Source: Marmoricola sp. Leaf446
Lineage (GTDB): Bacteria; Actinomycetota; Actinomycetes; Propionibacteriales; Nocardioidaceae
DNA: 64,000 nt
NCBI RefSeq assembly: GCF_001424755.1
Contig: NZ_LMRF01000006.1
Location: 1-64,000, forward strand
Direction: 5' to 3'
Below are positions 34,722-43,223 of this stretch, one piece after another. The position numbers and the translations under genes are program-made. How positions within the stretch are numbered: the first letter of the stretch is position 1; the number at the start of each line of letters is the position of its first letter. The notes below the pieces were generated by a model. The model worked only from the letters and a program-made list of their open reading frames with translations, had not been told where the DNA came from and did no database searches.

Positions 34722-35410
34722 CGGGGCTCCAGGGCGTAGCCGACGCCGTGGACCGTCCGCACCCGCTCGGCGCCGACCTTGGCCCGCAGCGAGCGGACGT
34801 GGCTGTCGACGGTGCGGGTGGCACCGGCACCGCCCTCCCACCCCCAGACCCCGGCGAGCAGCCGCTCCCGGGTCAGCACGTGCCCGGGGGCCGCGGCGAG
34901 CGCCTGGAGGAGGTCGAACTCGGTCGGGGTCAGGTGGACCTCGTCGCCGTCGACCTGCACGCGCCGCGACGCCGGGTCGAGCCGCAGCCCGCCCACGACC
35001 AGGGCCTCGGTCGGCGCGGCGGCGAGCTCGGCGGCGCGCTCCACCCGACGCAGCAGCGCCGCCACCCGGGCGACGAGCTCGCGCATCCGGAACGGCTTGG
35101 TCAGGTAGTCGTCGGCGCCGACCCCGAGGCCGACCAGCACGTCGGCCTCGTCGTCGCGGGCGGTCAGCATGAGCACCGGGACCGGGGTGGTGGCCTGGAT
35201 CCGCCGGCACACCTCCAGCCCGTCGAAGCCGGGCAGCATCACGTCGAGCACGACCAGGTCGGGACGGTGCTCGGCGTGCGCGGCGACGGCACCCGGCCCG
35301 TCGTACGCCGTGACGACGCGGTGTCCCTCGGCCCGCAGCCGCTGGCACACCGACTCGTTGATGAGCGGCTCGTCCTCGACGACGAGGACGGTGGCGGGGC
35401 GGCTGCTCAT
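34718..35410 (-). CDS. OmpR/PhoB-type response regulator
   Basis: 230 aa. The receiver domain has the acidic pair VVEDEP, the phospho-acceptor Asp in DLVVLDVMLPGFDG (about 55) and the Lys in DDYLTKPF (about 104). A C-terminal winged helix (LTPTEFDLLQALAAAPGHV, TRTVDSHVRSLRAKVG, VHGVGYAL) binds DNA. The partner kinase follows with a 4-base overlap. TACGCT stands 6 bases before the ATG, consistent with a leaderless transcript. The 120 bases upstream contain a short 12-bp repeat (GGCGCGTCC units, 35491-35524) and nothing else I recognise. Confidence 0.93.
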   Translation of the reverse strand: MSSRPATVLVVEDEPLINESVCQRLRAEGHRVVTAYDGPGAVAAHAEHRPDLVVLDVMLPGFDGLEVCRRIQATTPVPVLMLTARDDEADVLVGLGVGADDYLTKPFRMRELVARVAALLRRVERAAELAAAPTEALVVGGLRLDPASRRVQVDGDEVHLTPTEFDLLQALAAAPGHVLTRERLLAGVWGWEGGAGATRTVDSHVRSLRAKVGAERVRTVHGVGYALEPR

Positions 35411-35530
35411 GGAGCGAGCGTAGGAGCGCTGCGCCGCGGATCGGGTGTGGCTGGTGTGCAGGTCCTGTGCAGACGTCGGGCCGGGCCCGAGGGCGCGTCC
35501 AGGGGCGCGTCCGGCGGCGCGTCCGGAGGC

Positions 35531-36355
35531 TCAGGCGCGACGGGCGCTGGCGTAGAGGCACACGGCGGCGGCGGTGGCGAGGTTGAGGCTCTCGGCGCGG
35601 CCCAGGATCGGGATCGAGACCCGGTGGTCGGCCAGCGCGGCCAGCTCGTCGGGCAGCCCCCACGCCTCGTTGCCGAGCAGCCAGGCGACGGGCCGGTCGA
35701 GCAGCCCGGCGTCCTCGGCGTCGAAGAGGTCGGTCTCGCCGCCGCCGTCGGCGGCCAGCACCAGCCGCCCCGAGGCCCGGGCGTGGGCCACGGCGGTCGC
35801 CGGGTCGGGCTCGAGCGCCAGCGGCAGGTGCCACAGCGAGCCGACCGTGGCCCGCACGGTCTTGTCGTTGTAGGGGTCGACGCTCGAGCCCGCGAGCACC
35901 ACGCCCGTGGCGCCCGCGGCGTCGGCGGTGCGGACCACGGTGCCGGCGTTGCCGGGGTCGCGCACGTCGGCGCAGAGCACGAGGGTGCCCGTGGTCGCGA
36001 CGACCTCGTCGAGGCCCACGTCGAGGACACGGCACACCGCCACCACGCCCTGGGGGCTCACGGCGCCGCTCAGCGAGGCGACGGCGTCGTCGTCGGCGAC
36101 CAGCCAGCGCACCCCGGCGGCGTCGGCCTCGGCTCGCGGGCCGACCAGAGCCTCGGTGGCGGCCGCCGTGGCGAAGACCTCGACCACCCCGCCCGGACCC
36201 GCGGGGTCACGCTGCAGCGCCTCGGTCAGCGCCTTCTGGCCCTCGGCGAGGAAGAGCCCGTGCTCGAGCCGGGACGCACGACGGGCGAGCTTCCGGGCCG
36301 TCTTGACGCGTCCACTGCTGCGGGCGAGTGGACGGTCGGGCTGGAAGCTCGCCAC
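35531..36355 (-). CDS. TrmH/SpoU-family RNA 2'-O-methyltransferase
   Basis: 274 aa. An N-terminal substrate-binding domain (about 15-95, RKLARRASRLEHGLFLAEGQ) precedes a SPOUT knot (about 120-270) with the motifs NAGTVVRTADAAGATGVVL, LLGNEAWGLPDE and ILGRAESLNLATAAAV. The usual NEGxG reads NEAWG. This is the gene called tsnR in the corresponding position of mycobacterial genomes. It probably methylates 23S rRNA; resistance-type methylation cannot be excluded. It follows rplT on the same strand. Confidence 0.88.
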   Translation of the reverse strand: MASFQPDRPLARSSGRVKTARKLARRASRLEHGLFLAEGQKALTEALQRDPAGPGGVVEVFATAAATEALVGPRAEADAAGVRWLVADDDAVASLSGAVSPQGVVAVCRVLDVGLDEVVATTGTLVLCADVRDPGNAGTVVRTADAAGATGVVLAGSSVDPYNDKTVRATVGSLWHLPLALEPDPATAVAHARASGRLVLAADGGGETDLFDAEDAGLLDRPVAWLLGNEAWGLPDELAALADHRVSIPILGRAESLNLATAAAVCLYASARRA

Positions 36356-36384
36356 GTCGGGGTGCTGCGGTGAGGCGGGGACGC

Positions 36385-36768
36385 TCAGGCCGAGGCCGGG
36401 GCGTTGACGTCCTCGGGGAGGGCGGCCTTGGCGGTCGCGACGAGGGCGGCGAACGCCGGCGCGTCGTTGACGGCCAGGTCGGCCAGGATCTTGCGGTCCA
36501 CCTCGACCTCAGCGGCCTTGAGGCCCTGGATGAAGCGGTTGTAGGTCATGCCGTTGGCGCGCGCCGCGGCGTTGATCCGCTGGATCCACAGCTTGCGGAA
36601 GTCGCCCTTCTTCTTGCGGCGGTCGTTGTAGCTGTAGACCAGGGAGTGGGTGACCTGCTCCTTGGCCTTGCGGTAGAGGCGCGAGCGCTGTCCGCGGTAG
36701 CCCGAGGCCCGCTCGAGAGTGACCCGACGCTTCTTCTGGGCGTTGACCGCCCGCTTGACGCGTGCCAT
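36385..36768 (-). CDS. rplT: 50S ribosomal protein L20
   Basis: 127 aa. Early-assembly 23S rRNA-binding protein. The N-terminus [20 protein letters not shown] and [19 protein letters not shown] are diagnostic. AAGGAG precedes the ATG by 8 bases. Last ribosomal gene of infC-rpmI-rplT. Confidence 0.97.
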   Translation of the reverse strand: MARVKRAVNAQKKRRVTLERASGYRGQRSRLYRKAKEQVTHSLVYSYNDRRKKKGDFRKLWIQRINAAARANGMTYNRFIQGLKAAEVEVDRKILADLAVNDAPAFAALVATAKAALPEDVNAPASA

Positions 36769-36857
36769 GTGTGTTGCTCCTTCGGTGGATCGTGGTGCGC
36801 CGGCGTACGACGCGTGGGTGCGGCGGTGGGACCGTCACCCGGGGATGGTCGGACGGG

Positions 36858-37052
36858 TCAGAGACCGAGCAGCTTCTTGGCCGTCTTGACGTCGGCCTTG
36901 GCCACCTCGGTGGTGCCCGACAGACGGCGGGTCTTCTTGGAGGCCTTCTTCTCCAGGTTGTGGCGCAGGCCCGCCTTCTCGCGGCGGATCTTGCCCGTCC
37001 CGGTGACGCGGAAGCGCTTGGAGGCACCGGAGTGCGTCTTGTTCTTCGGCAT
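36858..37052 (-). CDS. rpmI: 50S ribosomal protein L35
   Basis: 64 aa basic protein ([20 protein letters not shown], ending KTAKKLLGL), standard for bacterial L35. AAGGAAG lies 6 bases before the ATG. The 89-base gap to rplT and the 57-base gap to infC show no clear structure. Confidence 0.97.
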   Translation of the reverse strand: MPKNKTHSGASKRFRVTGTGKIRREKAGLRHNLEKKASKKTRRLSGTTEVAKADVKTAKKLLGL

Positions 37053-37109
37053 GTCTCTTCCTTCTGTGGTGGCGGTGGTTCGGTGGGGCCGAGCGGCCCG
37101 GACGGAGGC

Positions 37110-37787
37110 TCAGGCCTCGATCTCGGGGTCGAGGTTCTCGGAGCGACCGCGGGCCTTCTTGGGCCCGGGGGCCGCGCGCCCGGCGCTGCGCTCCGCGTGC
37201 TCCTCGGCGCGCTCGGCCTCGCGCTCGGCGGCGCGGGTCTCCTTCTCGGCCTTGACCTCGGCCTTGGCCTCGGACTTCTTCTTGTGGGGCCCGATGACCA
37301 TGGTCATGTTGCGGCCGTCCTGCTTGGGCGAGGACTCCACGAACCCGAGGTCGGTGACGTCCTCGGCCAGCTTCTGCAGCAGCCGGAACCCGAGCTCGGG
37401 GCGGTGCTGCTCGCGACCGCGGAACATGATCGTGATCTTGACCTTGTCGCCCTGGCGGAGGAACCGCACGACGTGACCCTTCTTGGTCTCGTAGTCGTGC
37501 GAGTCGATCTTCGGCCGGAGCTTCATCTCCTTGATCACGGTGTTGGTCTGGTTGCGGCGGGCTTCACGGGCCTTCTGCGCGTTCTCGTACTTGAACTTGC
37601 CGTAGTCCATGAGCTTGCAGACCGGGGGACGGCCCATCGGCGCGATCTCGACCAGGTCGAGGTCGGCCTCCTGGGCCAGTCGCAGGGCGTCGCCGGTGGA
37701 GACGATGCCCACGGTCTCGCCGTTGGGTCCCACGAGCCGGACCTCGGGTACGCGGATCCGGTCGTTGATGCGCAGCTCGGTGCTGAT
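37110..37787 (-). CDS. infC: translation initiation factor IF-3
   Basis: 225 aa from an AUC start at 37787. The N-terminal domain starts [20 protein letters not shown]; a shorter GTG start at 37733 would delete this conserved segment. A perfect AGGAGG (37792-37797) stands 4 bases before AUC and there is no AUG, GUG or UUG in that place. The linker and C-terminal domain ([10 protein letters not shown]-type [16 protein letters not shown], then [17 protein letters not shown]) are normal. A highly charged C-terminal tail of about 50 residues follows, as in other Actinobacteria. IF-3 discriminates against non-standard start codons, so AUC permits autoregulation. Confidence 0.95.
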   Translation of the reverse strand: MSTELRINDRIRVPEVRLVGPNGETVGIVSTGDALRLAQEADLDLVEIAPMGRPPVCKLMDYGKFKYENAQKAREARRNQTNTVIKEMKLRPKIDSHDYETKKGHVVRFLRQGDKVKITIMFRGREQHRPELGFRLLQKLAEDVTDLGFVESSPKQDGRNMTMVIGPHKKKSEAKAEVKAEKETRAAEREAERAEEHAERSAGRAAPGPKKARGRSENLDPEIEA

Positions 37788-37837
37788 AGGTCCTCCTGGG
37801 GACGGTCTGGTGGTGTGACCTGAGGAGAACGCGCTGG

Positions 37838-37893
37838 CCGGGCGAAATCTGCCCGGGACGACGAGAGGCTCCCGCGTGACACGCGGAAGCCTC
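37838..37893 (-). promoter_or_regulatory. structured infC leader: two stem-loops
   Basis: On the minus strand, GAGGCTTCCGCGT-GTC-ACGCGGGAGCCTC (37893-37865) is a 13-bp stem with one G-U pair. It is followed by CCGGGC-AGATTTC-GCCCGG (37856-37838). Both lie in the 5' leader, 50-106 bases before the AUC start. The first could act as an attenuator, though no U-tract follows. The rest of 37788-38090 is non-coding and shows only the candidate -10 listed separately. Confidence 0.6.
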
Positions 37894-38060
37894 GATCGGG
37901 AACGCCCAGGAGCCGTGCCGTCGGCGACGGATCGGTCCTGCTCGTGACCGGGACCCGACGACCTGGTGGAACTGGGTGGTGCACGGTCGGTGCGGGTGGG
38001 AGGAGGCCTCCGCTTGTCGGACCACCCCTCACGACAGGCAGGCGTGGTCGGTCGGGCACG

Positions 38061-38066
38061 AGGATA
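38061..38066 (-). promoter_or_regulatory. infC: candidate -10 of the infC operon
   Basis: TATCCT on the minus strand, about 270 bases before the infC start. It is the best -10-like hexamer in the gap; the -35 region is weak. It would produce the long structured leader. Confidence 0.35.
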
Positions 38067-38090
38067 CCGTCCCCGCGCCGCAGATGCACA

Positions 38091-38594
38091 TCAGGCCGTG
38101 CCGGCCCAGCCCCATCCGCCATCGGCGAGCCGCAGCAGCCGCTCCCCGGCGGCCAGGCGCGCGAGGTCGTCGCCCTCGACGGCGAACAGCACCGGACCGG
38201 CCACGTCGACCAGCAGGGCCGAGGCACCGTCCTGGACGGCCGACGCCGCGGCGTCGGCCAGGCTCACCGGGACCGGACGCGCGGTGGGGTCCCAGCGGGC
38301 CATCGGGGCGCTGCCGGTGAAGGCCAGCAGGGCGGTGCGGCCGTCGCGTCCGGTCATCAGCACCGCGGCCATGTCGCTGCTCTTGTCGTGCGCCAGGCCC
38401 TGCTCGTCGTGCTCGACCTCGCCCAGCACCGCCACGACGGGCACCAGCACCCGGGAGTCCTGGAGTGCGGCCGTCGCTGTCAGCGCCCGGGCGCGGTCGC
38501 CCGGCGCCGCGTCGTACGACGTCAGGGCCGCCGCCACCGCGACGTCGACCGCGCCGTCGTCGCCCGCGAAGCCGGGATCGGGGATCTCTCGCAC
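38091..38594 (-). CDS. SseB-like protein
   Basis: 167 aa. EIPDPGFAGDDGAVDVAVAAAL at the start and the pattern RVLVPVVAVLG...MAAVLMTGRDGRTALLAFTGSAPMARW correspond to the SseB N-terminal domain found upstream of infC in many Actinobacteria. Function is unknown; the name comes from an enterobacterial gene and does not imply sulfur metabolism. The GTG at 38594 follows GGGAGG 8 bases upstream. Confidence 0.78.
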   Translation of the reverse strand: MREIPDPGFAGDDGAVDVAVAAALTSYDAAPGDRARALTATAALQDSRVLVPVVAVLGEVEHDEQGLAHDKSSDMAAVLMTGRDGRTALLAFTGSAPMARWDPTARPVPVSLADAAASAVQDGASALLVDVAGPVLFAVEGDDLARLAAGERLLRLADGGWGWAGTA

Positions 38595-38641
38595 GCCCCG
38601 ATCCTCCCAGCCGGCCCGGACCGGCTCGTAGGCTGGGCCGC

Positions 38642-39175
38642 ATGGACCCCGCCGGCACCCTCGACTCCACGACCTGGACCGCCCTGGCGCTGACCCTGAC
38701 CGTCGTCGGCGCGGTGCTGTCGTGGGTCGCCTTCCGCCGGCGGGGCGCCGCCGCCGGGCTGCGCGGCCTCGCGTGGACGCTGCTCCCCGTGGCCGCGTGG
38801 CTGACCGGGACGCTGCGGCTGGCCGTGGCGATCGTCGAGGACGTCGTCCGGTGGGCCACGCGCCTCGTGCTCTCCCCCACCGTGTGGGCGGGCATCGTCG
38901 TGGCGGGCGTCGCCGTGCTGCTGTTCGTGGTCTCCGGTGCGATGCGCTCGCGCGCTGTCGGGACCCGCGACCGCGTGGGGGCGCCCCGCGGCCGCCGGGC
39001 CGCCGCGGCGACGGAGCCGGCGCCGACCGCGGTGACCCCCGGGGCGGCCGCACCCGCCGGGACCGCGAGGGCCCCGAAGCCCGCAAAGGCCTCGAAGCGC
39101 GGCACGGCTCGGCACGAGAGCGACCTCGACGACATGGACGACATCGAGGCGATCCTGAAGAAGCACGGCATCTGA
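38642..39175 (+). CDS. membrane protein with basic/acidic cytoplasmic tail
   Basis: 177 aa, not recognised. Three hydrophobic segments lie at about 10-28, 38-56 and 80-98. A long Ala/Pro/Arg/Lys-rich linker follows, ending in a strongly acidic helix HESDLDDMDDIEAILKKHGI. TAGGCT lies 7 bases before the ATG, a clean leaderless start. The next gene begins 2 bases after its stop, so it heads a four-gene run (membrane protein, PLP enzyme, kinase, GTPase). Confidence 0.72.
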   Translation: MDPAGTLDSTTWTALALTLTVVGAVLSWVAFRRRGAAAGLRGLAWTLLPVAAWLTGTLRLAVAIVEDVVRWATRLVLSPTVWAGIVVAGVAVLLFVVSGAMRSRAVGTRDRVGAPRGRRAAAATEPAPTAVTPGAAAPAGTARAPKPAKASKRGTARHESDLDDMDDIEAILKKHGI

Positions 39176-39177
39176 GC

Positions 39178-40431
39178 GTGGCCCCGGCCGACGCGGCCCG
39201 CACCACCGACGGGGCACGGACCCGGCTGGCCCGGCGGCTCGACCGGGCGGTCGACGGGCTCGACGACCCGCGCTCCCCGCTCGTGGTCGTCGACCTCGAC
39301 GCCCTCGAGGCCAACGCCGACGACCTGGTGCGCCGTGCCGCCGGCACGCCGGTGCGGGTGGCCTCCAAGAGCGTCCGCGTGCCCGCGCTCCTGACCCGCG
39401 TGCTGGCCCGGCCGGGCTTCGCCGGCGTGATGGCCTACACGCTGCGCGAGGCGCTGTGGCTGGTCCGCGAGGACGTCACCGACGACGTGCTGCTCGCCTA
39501 CCCCACCGTGGACCGGGTCGCCCTGACCCGGCTGGTGGCTGATGACCGGGCCCGCGCGGCCGTCACCCTGGTCGTCGACGACGTCGCCCACCTCGACCTG
39601 CTGGCCGCAGCCGGCGCCGGCCGCGAGCGGCCGGTCCGGGTCGCGCTCGACGTCGACGCGGCGTACCACCCGCCGCGGCTGGACCGGGTGCACCCCGTGC
39701 ACCTGGGTCCGCGCCGCTCGCCGCTGCGCGAGGTCGCCGACGTGGTCGCGCTGGCCCGCGAGGCGGTCGGGCGCGGGCTCGTCGTCGTCGGGGCGATGAC
39801 CTACGAGGGCCAGGTCGCGGGACTGCCCGACGACGTGCCCGGCGCACGGCTCCGCTCGGCGGTCGTACGCCGGGTCAAGTGGGTCTCGCTGGCCCAGCTC
39901 GCCACCCGCCGCGCCGCCCTCGCCGAGGCGCTGCGCGAGGTGGTCGGCGGGCCGCTGGAGCTGTGGAACGCGGGCGGCTCCGGCGACGTGGCCGAGGCGG
40001 CCGCCGACCCCGTCGTGACCGAGGTGGCCGCCGGGTCGGGGCTGCTGGTGCCGGCCCTGTTCGACCACTACCGGTCCTTCGACCCGCGCCCCGCGGCGTT
40101 CTTCGCCGTCCCCGTCGTACGCCGCCCGGCCGCCGGGACCGTGACCGTCGCCGGCGGCGGCTTCGTGGCCAGCGGGGCCACCGGACGCGACCGCGCCCCC
40201 CTGCCCTGGGCGCCGCCCGGGCTGGCGCTCACCGCGACCGAGGGCGCCGGCGAGGTCCAGACCCCGCTGACCGGGCCCGGTGCCGACGCCCTGCGGATCG
40301 GCGACCGGGTGTGGTTCCGCCACGCCAAGTCCGGGGAGCTGATGGAGCACACCGACCTCGTCCACCTGGTGCGCGGCGAGGTGGTCGAGGACTCGGCGCC
40401 GTCCTACCGCGGGCTCGGGCTGGCCTGGTGA
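39178..40431 (+). CDS. fold-III PLP amino-acid deaminase/aldolase (alanine racemase N-terminal domain)
   Basis: 417 aa. An alanine-racemase-like barrel with the PLP Lys in VRVASKSVRVPALL (about 64), preceded by PLVVVDLDALEAN. A C-terminal beta domain (GDRVWFRHAKSGELMEHTD) resembles D-threonine aldolase/D-serine dehydratase, where it carries a metal site. It likely acts on a D-amino acid or a D-3-hydroxy-amino acid; the substrate is not known. The GTG start lies 2 bases after the preceding stop, and its own stop overlaps the next GTG (GTGA). Confidence 0.82.
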   Translation: MAPADAARTTDGARTRLARRLDRAVDGLDDPRSPLVVVDLDALEANADDLVRRAAGTPVRVASKSVRVPALLTRVLARPGFAGVMAYTLREALWLVREDVTDDVLLAYPTVDRVALTRLVADDRARAAVTLVVDDVAHLDLLAAAGAGRERPVRVALDVDAAYHPPRLDRVHPVHLGPRRSPLREVADVVALAREAVGRGLVVVGAMTYEGQVAGLPDDVPGARLRSAVVRRVKWVSLAQLATRRAALAEALREVVGGPLELWNAGGSGDVAEAAADPVVTEVAAGSGLLVPALFDHYRSFDPRPAAFFAVPVVRRPAAGTVTVAGGGFVASGATGRDRAPLPWAPPGLALTATEGAGEVQTPLTGPGADALRIGDRVWFRHAKSGELMEHTDLVHLVRGEVVEDSAPSYRGLGLAW

Positions 40432-41027
40432 GCCCCGCCGAGCCGGGCGACGCCGTCGGGCAGGTCCTGGCCGCCCTGACCGCCCGCGCCCCCACGCTGG
40501 GCTCCGGCCGGCTGCTGTGCGTCGACGGGCCCGCCGGGTCGGGCAAGACCACGCTGGCGGCCGCTGTGGCGGGGGCGACCCCGGGCGCGACGGTCGTGCA
40601 CCTCGACGACCTCCTGGAGGGCTGGGACGGGCTGGCCCGCGTCGCCGACCACCTCGAGACGCTGCTGCGCCCGATGGCCGGTGGCGGGCCGGGCCGCCAC
40701 CGGCGCTGGGACTGGCACGCCGACCGCTGGGCGGAGACCGTCGAGGTGCCGCCGTCGCCGCTGCTGGTCGTCGAGGGCGTCGGCAGCGGCACCCCGCGCT
40801 GTGCCGACCTGGTGACGCTGCTGGTGTGGGTCGGGGCGCCGTACGACCTGCGGCTGCGCCGGGGCCTGGAGCGCGACGGCGACGCCTTCGCGCCGCACTG
40901 GGAGCGCTGGGCCCGCCAGGAGGCTGCGCTCTTCGCCCGGGACCGCACGCGCGAGCGGGCCGACCTCCGGGTCGACGGGCGGGACGGCAGGGTGCCGGCC
41001 GACTCCCTAGGCTGGCCCGATGGCTGA
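40428..41027 (+). CDS. uridine-kinase-like P-loop protein
   Basis: 199 aa. Walker A CVDGPAGSGKTTLAAAVAG (about 27-45), then VVHLDDLLEGWDGL, where the DD pair resembles the substrate-site Asp of the uridine kinase/PRK family, and WDWHADRWAE and VVEGVGSG. The lid region has RLRRGLERDGD. The phosphate acceptor is unknown; the family has many small-molecule kinases. It is coupled to the PLP enzyme gene by a 4-base overlap. Confidence 0.75.
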   Translation: MSPAEPGDAVGQVLAALTARAPTLGSGRLLCVDGPAGSGKTTLAAAVAGATPGATVVHLDDLLEGWDGLARVADHLETLLRPMAGGGPGRHRRWDWHADRWAETVEVPPSPLLVVEGVGSGTPRCADLVTLLVWVGAPYDLRLRRGLERDGDAFAPHWERWARQEAALFARDRTRERADLRVDGRDGRVPADSLGWPDG

Positions 41028-41784
41028 GCGACGACCCCGCGGCGTGCGCGCCCTCCCCCACGCCCTCTCCCGCGGCCGCGAGCGGGTCACGGGCGTGCTC
41101 AAGCGCCGCTTCCCCACCGTCGCGGTCACCGGCATGACCGGCGTCGGCAAGACCGAGCTGGTCGACACCCTGACCGGTCACTCCGGGCCGCGCACGCCCG
41201 AGGCGCTGGCCGAGTCGGGCTCGGCGGTGATGGAGCACCGGGTGCGCCGCGGTCGCCGGCTCACCGGGTTCCGGTTCCGCGTCGTCCCGGGCGAGAACGC
41301 CGCCACCCGGCTCGGCGCCCTCGACGAGGTCTTCCACGACGAGCCGGTCGACGGCGTGCTGCACGTGGTGGCCCACGGCCACGCCACCGGCCGGCGCACG
41401 GCCGGGACGACCGGCGCCGCGACGGTCCGCCGCGACGAGCAACTCGCGCGCGAGCTCGAGGACTGGACCGTCACCGCGCACCGGATCGCCTCGATGGCGG
41501 TGCGCCGCGACCGGCCGACCTGGCTGGTGGTCGTGGTGACCAAGGTCGACCTGTTCCACGACGACGTCGAGGAGGTGGTGCGGTCCTACTCGCCGGGCAG
41601 CGGCTCCCCGTTCGGCGACCGGCTCGACGAGCTGCGGGCCCTGGCCGGCGCCGCCAAGCTCTCGATCGACGTGCTCCCGGTGTGCAGCCACCTCGAGAAG
41701 GGGTCACCGGTCTCGGCCAAGCAGCGCGACACCTACCTGCGCACCCTCGAGGCGCGGATGGCGCAGCTCTCCGGGCACGTCTGA
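41020..41784 (+). CDS. GTPase-domain protein (P-loop)
   Basis: 254 aa. The basic N-terminus (about 1-32) is followed by Walker A VAVTGMTGVGKTELVDTL (about 34-51), a Walker-B-like strand VDGVLHVVAHG and the guanine-specificity motif VVVTKVDLFHDD (TKVD, about 175). This is a TRAFAC-like GTPase without other known domains; the role is unknown. It overlaps the preceding kinase gene by 8 bases, yet TAGGCT lies 6 bases before its ATG inside that gene, so it may also have its own leaderless promoter. Confidence 0.72.
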   Translation: MAERRPRGVRALPHALSRGRERVTGVLKRRFPTVAVTGMTGVGKTELVDTLTGHSGPRTPEALAESGSAVMEHRVRRGRRLTGFRFRVVPGENAATRLGALDEVFHDEPVDGVLHVVAHGHATGRRTAGTTGAATVRRDEQLARELEDWTVTAHRIASMAVRRDRPTWLVVVVTKVDLFHDDVEEVVRSYSPGSGSPFGDRLDELRALAGAAKLSIDVLPVCSHLEKGSPVSAKQRDTYLRTLEARMAQLSGHV

Positions 41785-41797
41785 GCCGCCGCGCGGG

Positions 41798-42751
41798 TCA
41801 GGGCCGCCGGTAGGTGGTCCAGCGCCGGCGTACCTCGAACCCGACCGCCTCGTAGACGCCCAGCGCCCCCGTGGGGTTCTGGCTGTCGACGTCGAGCCCG
41901 ACAGTCGCCACGCCGTCCGCGCGGTGGCGGCGCAGGGCGGTGAGCAGCATCGCCGCGGCCAGTCCCCGGCGGCGGTGGCCGGGCAGCGTGCCGACCTTGG
42001 CGACGTAGGTCTCCCGTCGACCGGTGCGCTCGGCCACGGCGTCCCACTCGTTGGTCTGGAGGTACGCCGCGACCTCGCCGGACGCGTCGCGGACCAGCAC
42101 GCTGAGGTCCGGCCGGTGCGACCGGCTCCCGCTGACCCACTGCGCCCACATCGGGGCGCTCCACGGCGACCACGCGGGGTGGCCGACGAAGGCGACGTTG
42201 TGGGCGGCGCGCAGCTCCTCGGGGTCGACGCCCTCCCAGGTCGAGACGGTGTAGCCCGGCGGGAGCACGGGCGCGGCCGGTTCGACGGCCAGGTCGGCGC
42301 GCATCAGGAACTCGTAGCGGTCGGGCACGAACCCCGAGGCGCCCACCAGCGCGCCGAACCCGGGCTGGTCCGAGGGCGCGGTCGCGCTCAGCACGGGCTC
42401 GAAGGAGCCGCGCTCGGCGACGTGGTCCTCGGCGCGTCGTACGAGCAGCGGGAACAGCCGACCGCCGATGCCCTGCCGCCGGTGGTCGGGGTGGACACCG
42501 CCGTCGATCGAGACCAGCAGCTCGTAGCCCGCCGGTGCCCGCGGCAGCAGCCGGGACGTCGCCACCGGCTCGCCCTCCCGCTCGACCAGGAGCCAGTCCT
42601 GCGGCCCGGTCATCGGGTTCGCGAGCTCCTCCAGGACGTCCTCGACCGAGTAGTGCTCCTCGGTCCGGTCCGCGGCCTCGAGCGCCACCAGCAGGCGCTG
42701 CACCGCGACGGCGTCGTCGGCGGTGACCGGTCGGGTCGTCAGGTCGCCCAT
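41798..42751 (-). CDS. tandem-GNAT acetyltransferase
   Basis: 317 aa. Two GNAT folds lie in tandem: the first has HPDHRRQGIGGRLFPLL (about 91-107), the second TLPGHRRRGLAAAMLLTALRR (about 257-277), both carrying the acetyl-CoA pyrophosphate loop Q/RxxGxG/A. The arrangement resembles mycothiol synthase but the sequence lacks specific identity to it. The acceptor is unknown. TAGGGT lies 6 bases before the ATG, indicating a leaderless start. It is convergent with the GTPase gene. Confidence 0.82.
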   Translation of the reverse strand: MGDLTTRPVTADDAVAVQRLLVALEAADRTEEHYSVEDVLEELANPMTGPQDWLLVEREGEPVATSRLLPRAPAGYELLVSIDGGVHPDHRRQGIGGRLFPLLVRRAEDHVAERGSFEPVLSATAPSDQPGFGALVGASGFVPDRYEFLMRADLAVEPAAPVLPPGYTVSTWEGVDPEELRAAHNVAFVGHPAWSPWSAPMWAQWVSGSRSHRPDLSVLVRDASGEVAAYLQTNEWDAVAERTGRRETYVAKVGTLPGHRRRGLAAAMLLTALRRHRADGVATVGLDVDSQNPTGALGVYEAVGFEVRRRWTTYRRP

Positions 42752-42764
42752 CCGGCGACCCTAC

Positions 42765-43223
42765 TCAGGCGGCAGGCGTGTGCTCGTCGACGCAGGCGCG
42801 GATCTCCCGCACCGCCCGACGGGCGCGGTCGCCGTCGCTGCCCTGCACGCCGATCATCGACACGGTCTCGCCGTCGGAGAGGTCGAGCGTGCCCCACGGG
42901 GCGCCTCGGCCGAGCTGGACGGCCAGGATCTGCGACCACTCGTAGCGCCGGGTGCGGTAACCGTTGACCACGGTCAGGCCGACGTCGGTCGCGACGACGC
43001 GCGAGCGGATCAGCGCGTGGTAGCAGGCGAACAGCATCAGGCCCAGGACGACCAGGGTGATGCGCTGCAGCACCGAGAAGGTGGACCGGACCTCCTCGCC
43101 CAGCGCGAACCAGGTCACGGCGAGCACGACGAGCAGCAGGCCGCCGAAGACGTAGACCGCCACCCGCGCGCCGAGCGGGCGCCAGGTGTGCGGGAGGGCC
43201 GGGGCCCTAGAGCCGGCAGGCAT
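42765..43223 (-). CDS. PH-domain-like membrane protein
   Basis: 152 aa. Two membrane helices (about 20-42 and 52-74) are followed by a small bPH-like beta domain (RVVATDVGLTVVNGYRTRRYEWSQIL) and a C-terminal helix. This is the DUF-type protein commonly found immediately after hisG in Actinobacteria. Its ATG lies 17 bases inside the hisG 3' end, so it is cotranscribed with hisE-hisG. Function is unknown. Confidence 0.75.
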   Translation of the reverse strand: MPAGSRAPALPHTWRPLGARVAVYVFGGLLLVVLAVTWFALGEEVRSTFSVLQRITLVVLGLMLFACYHALIRSRVVATDVGLTVVNGYRTRRYEWSQILAVQLGRGAPWGTLDLSDGETVSMIGVQGSDGDRARRAVREIRACVDEHTPAA

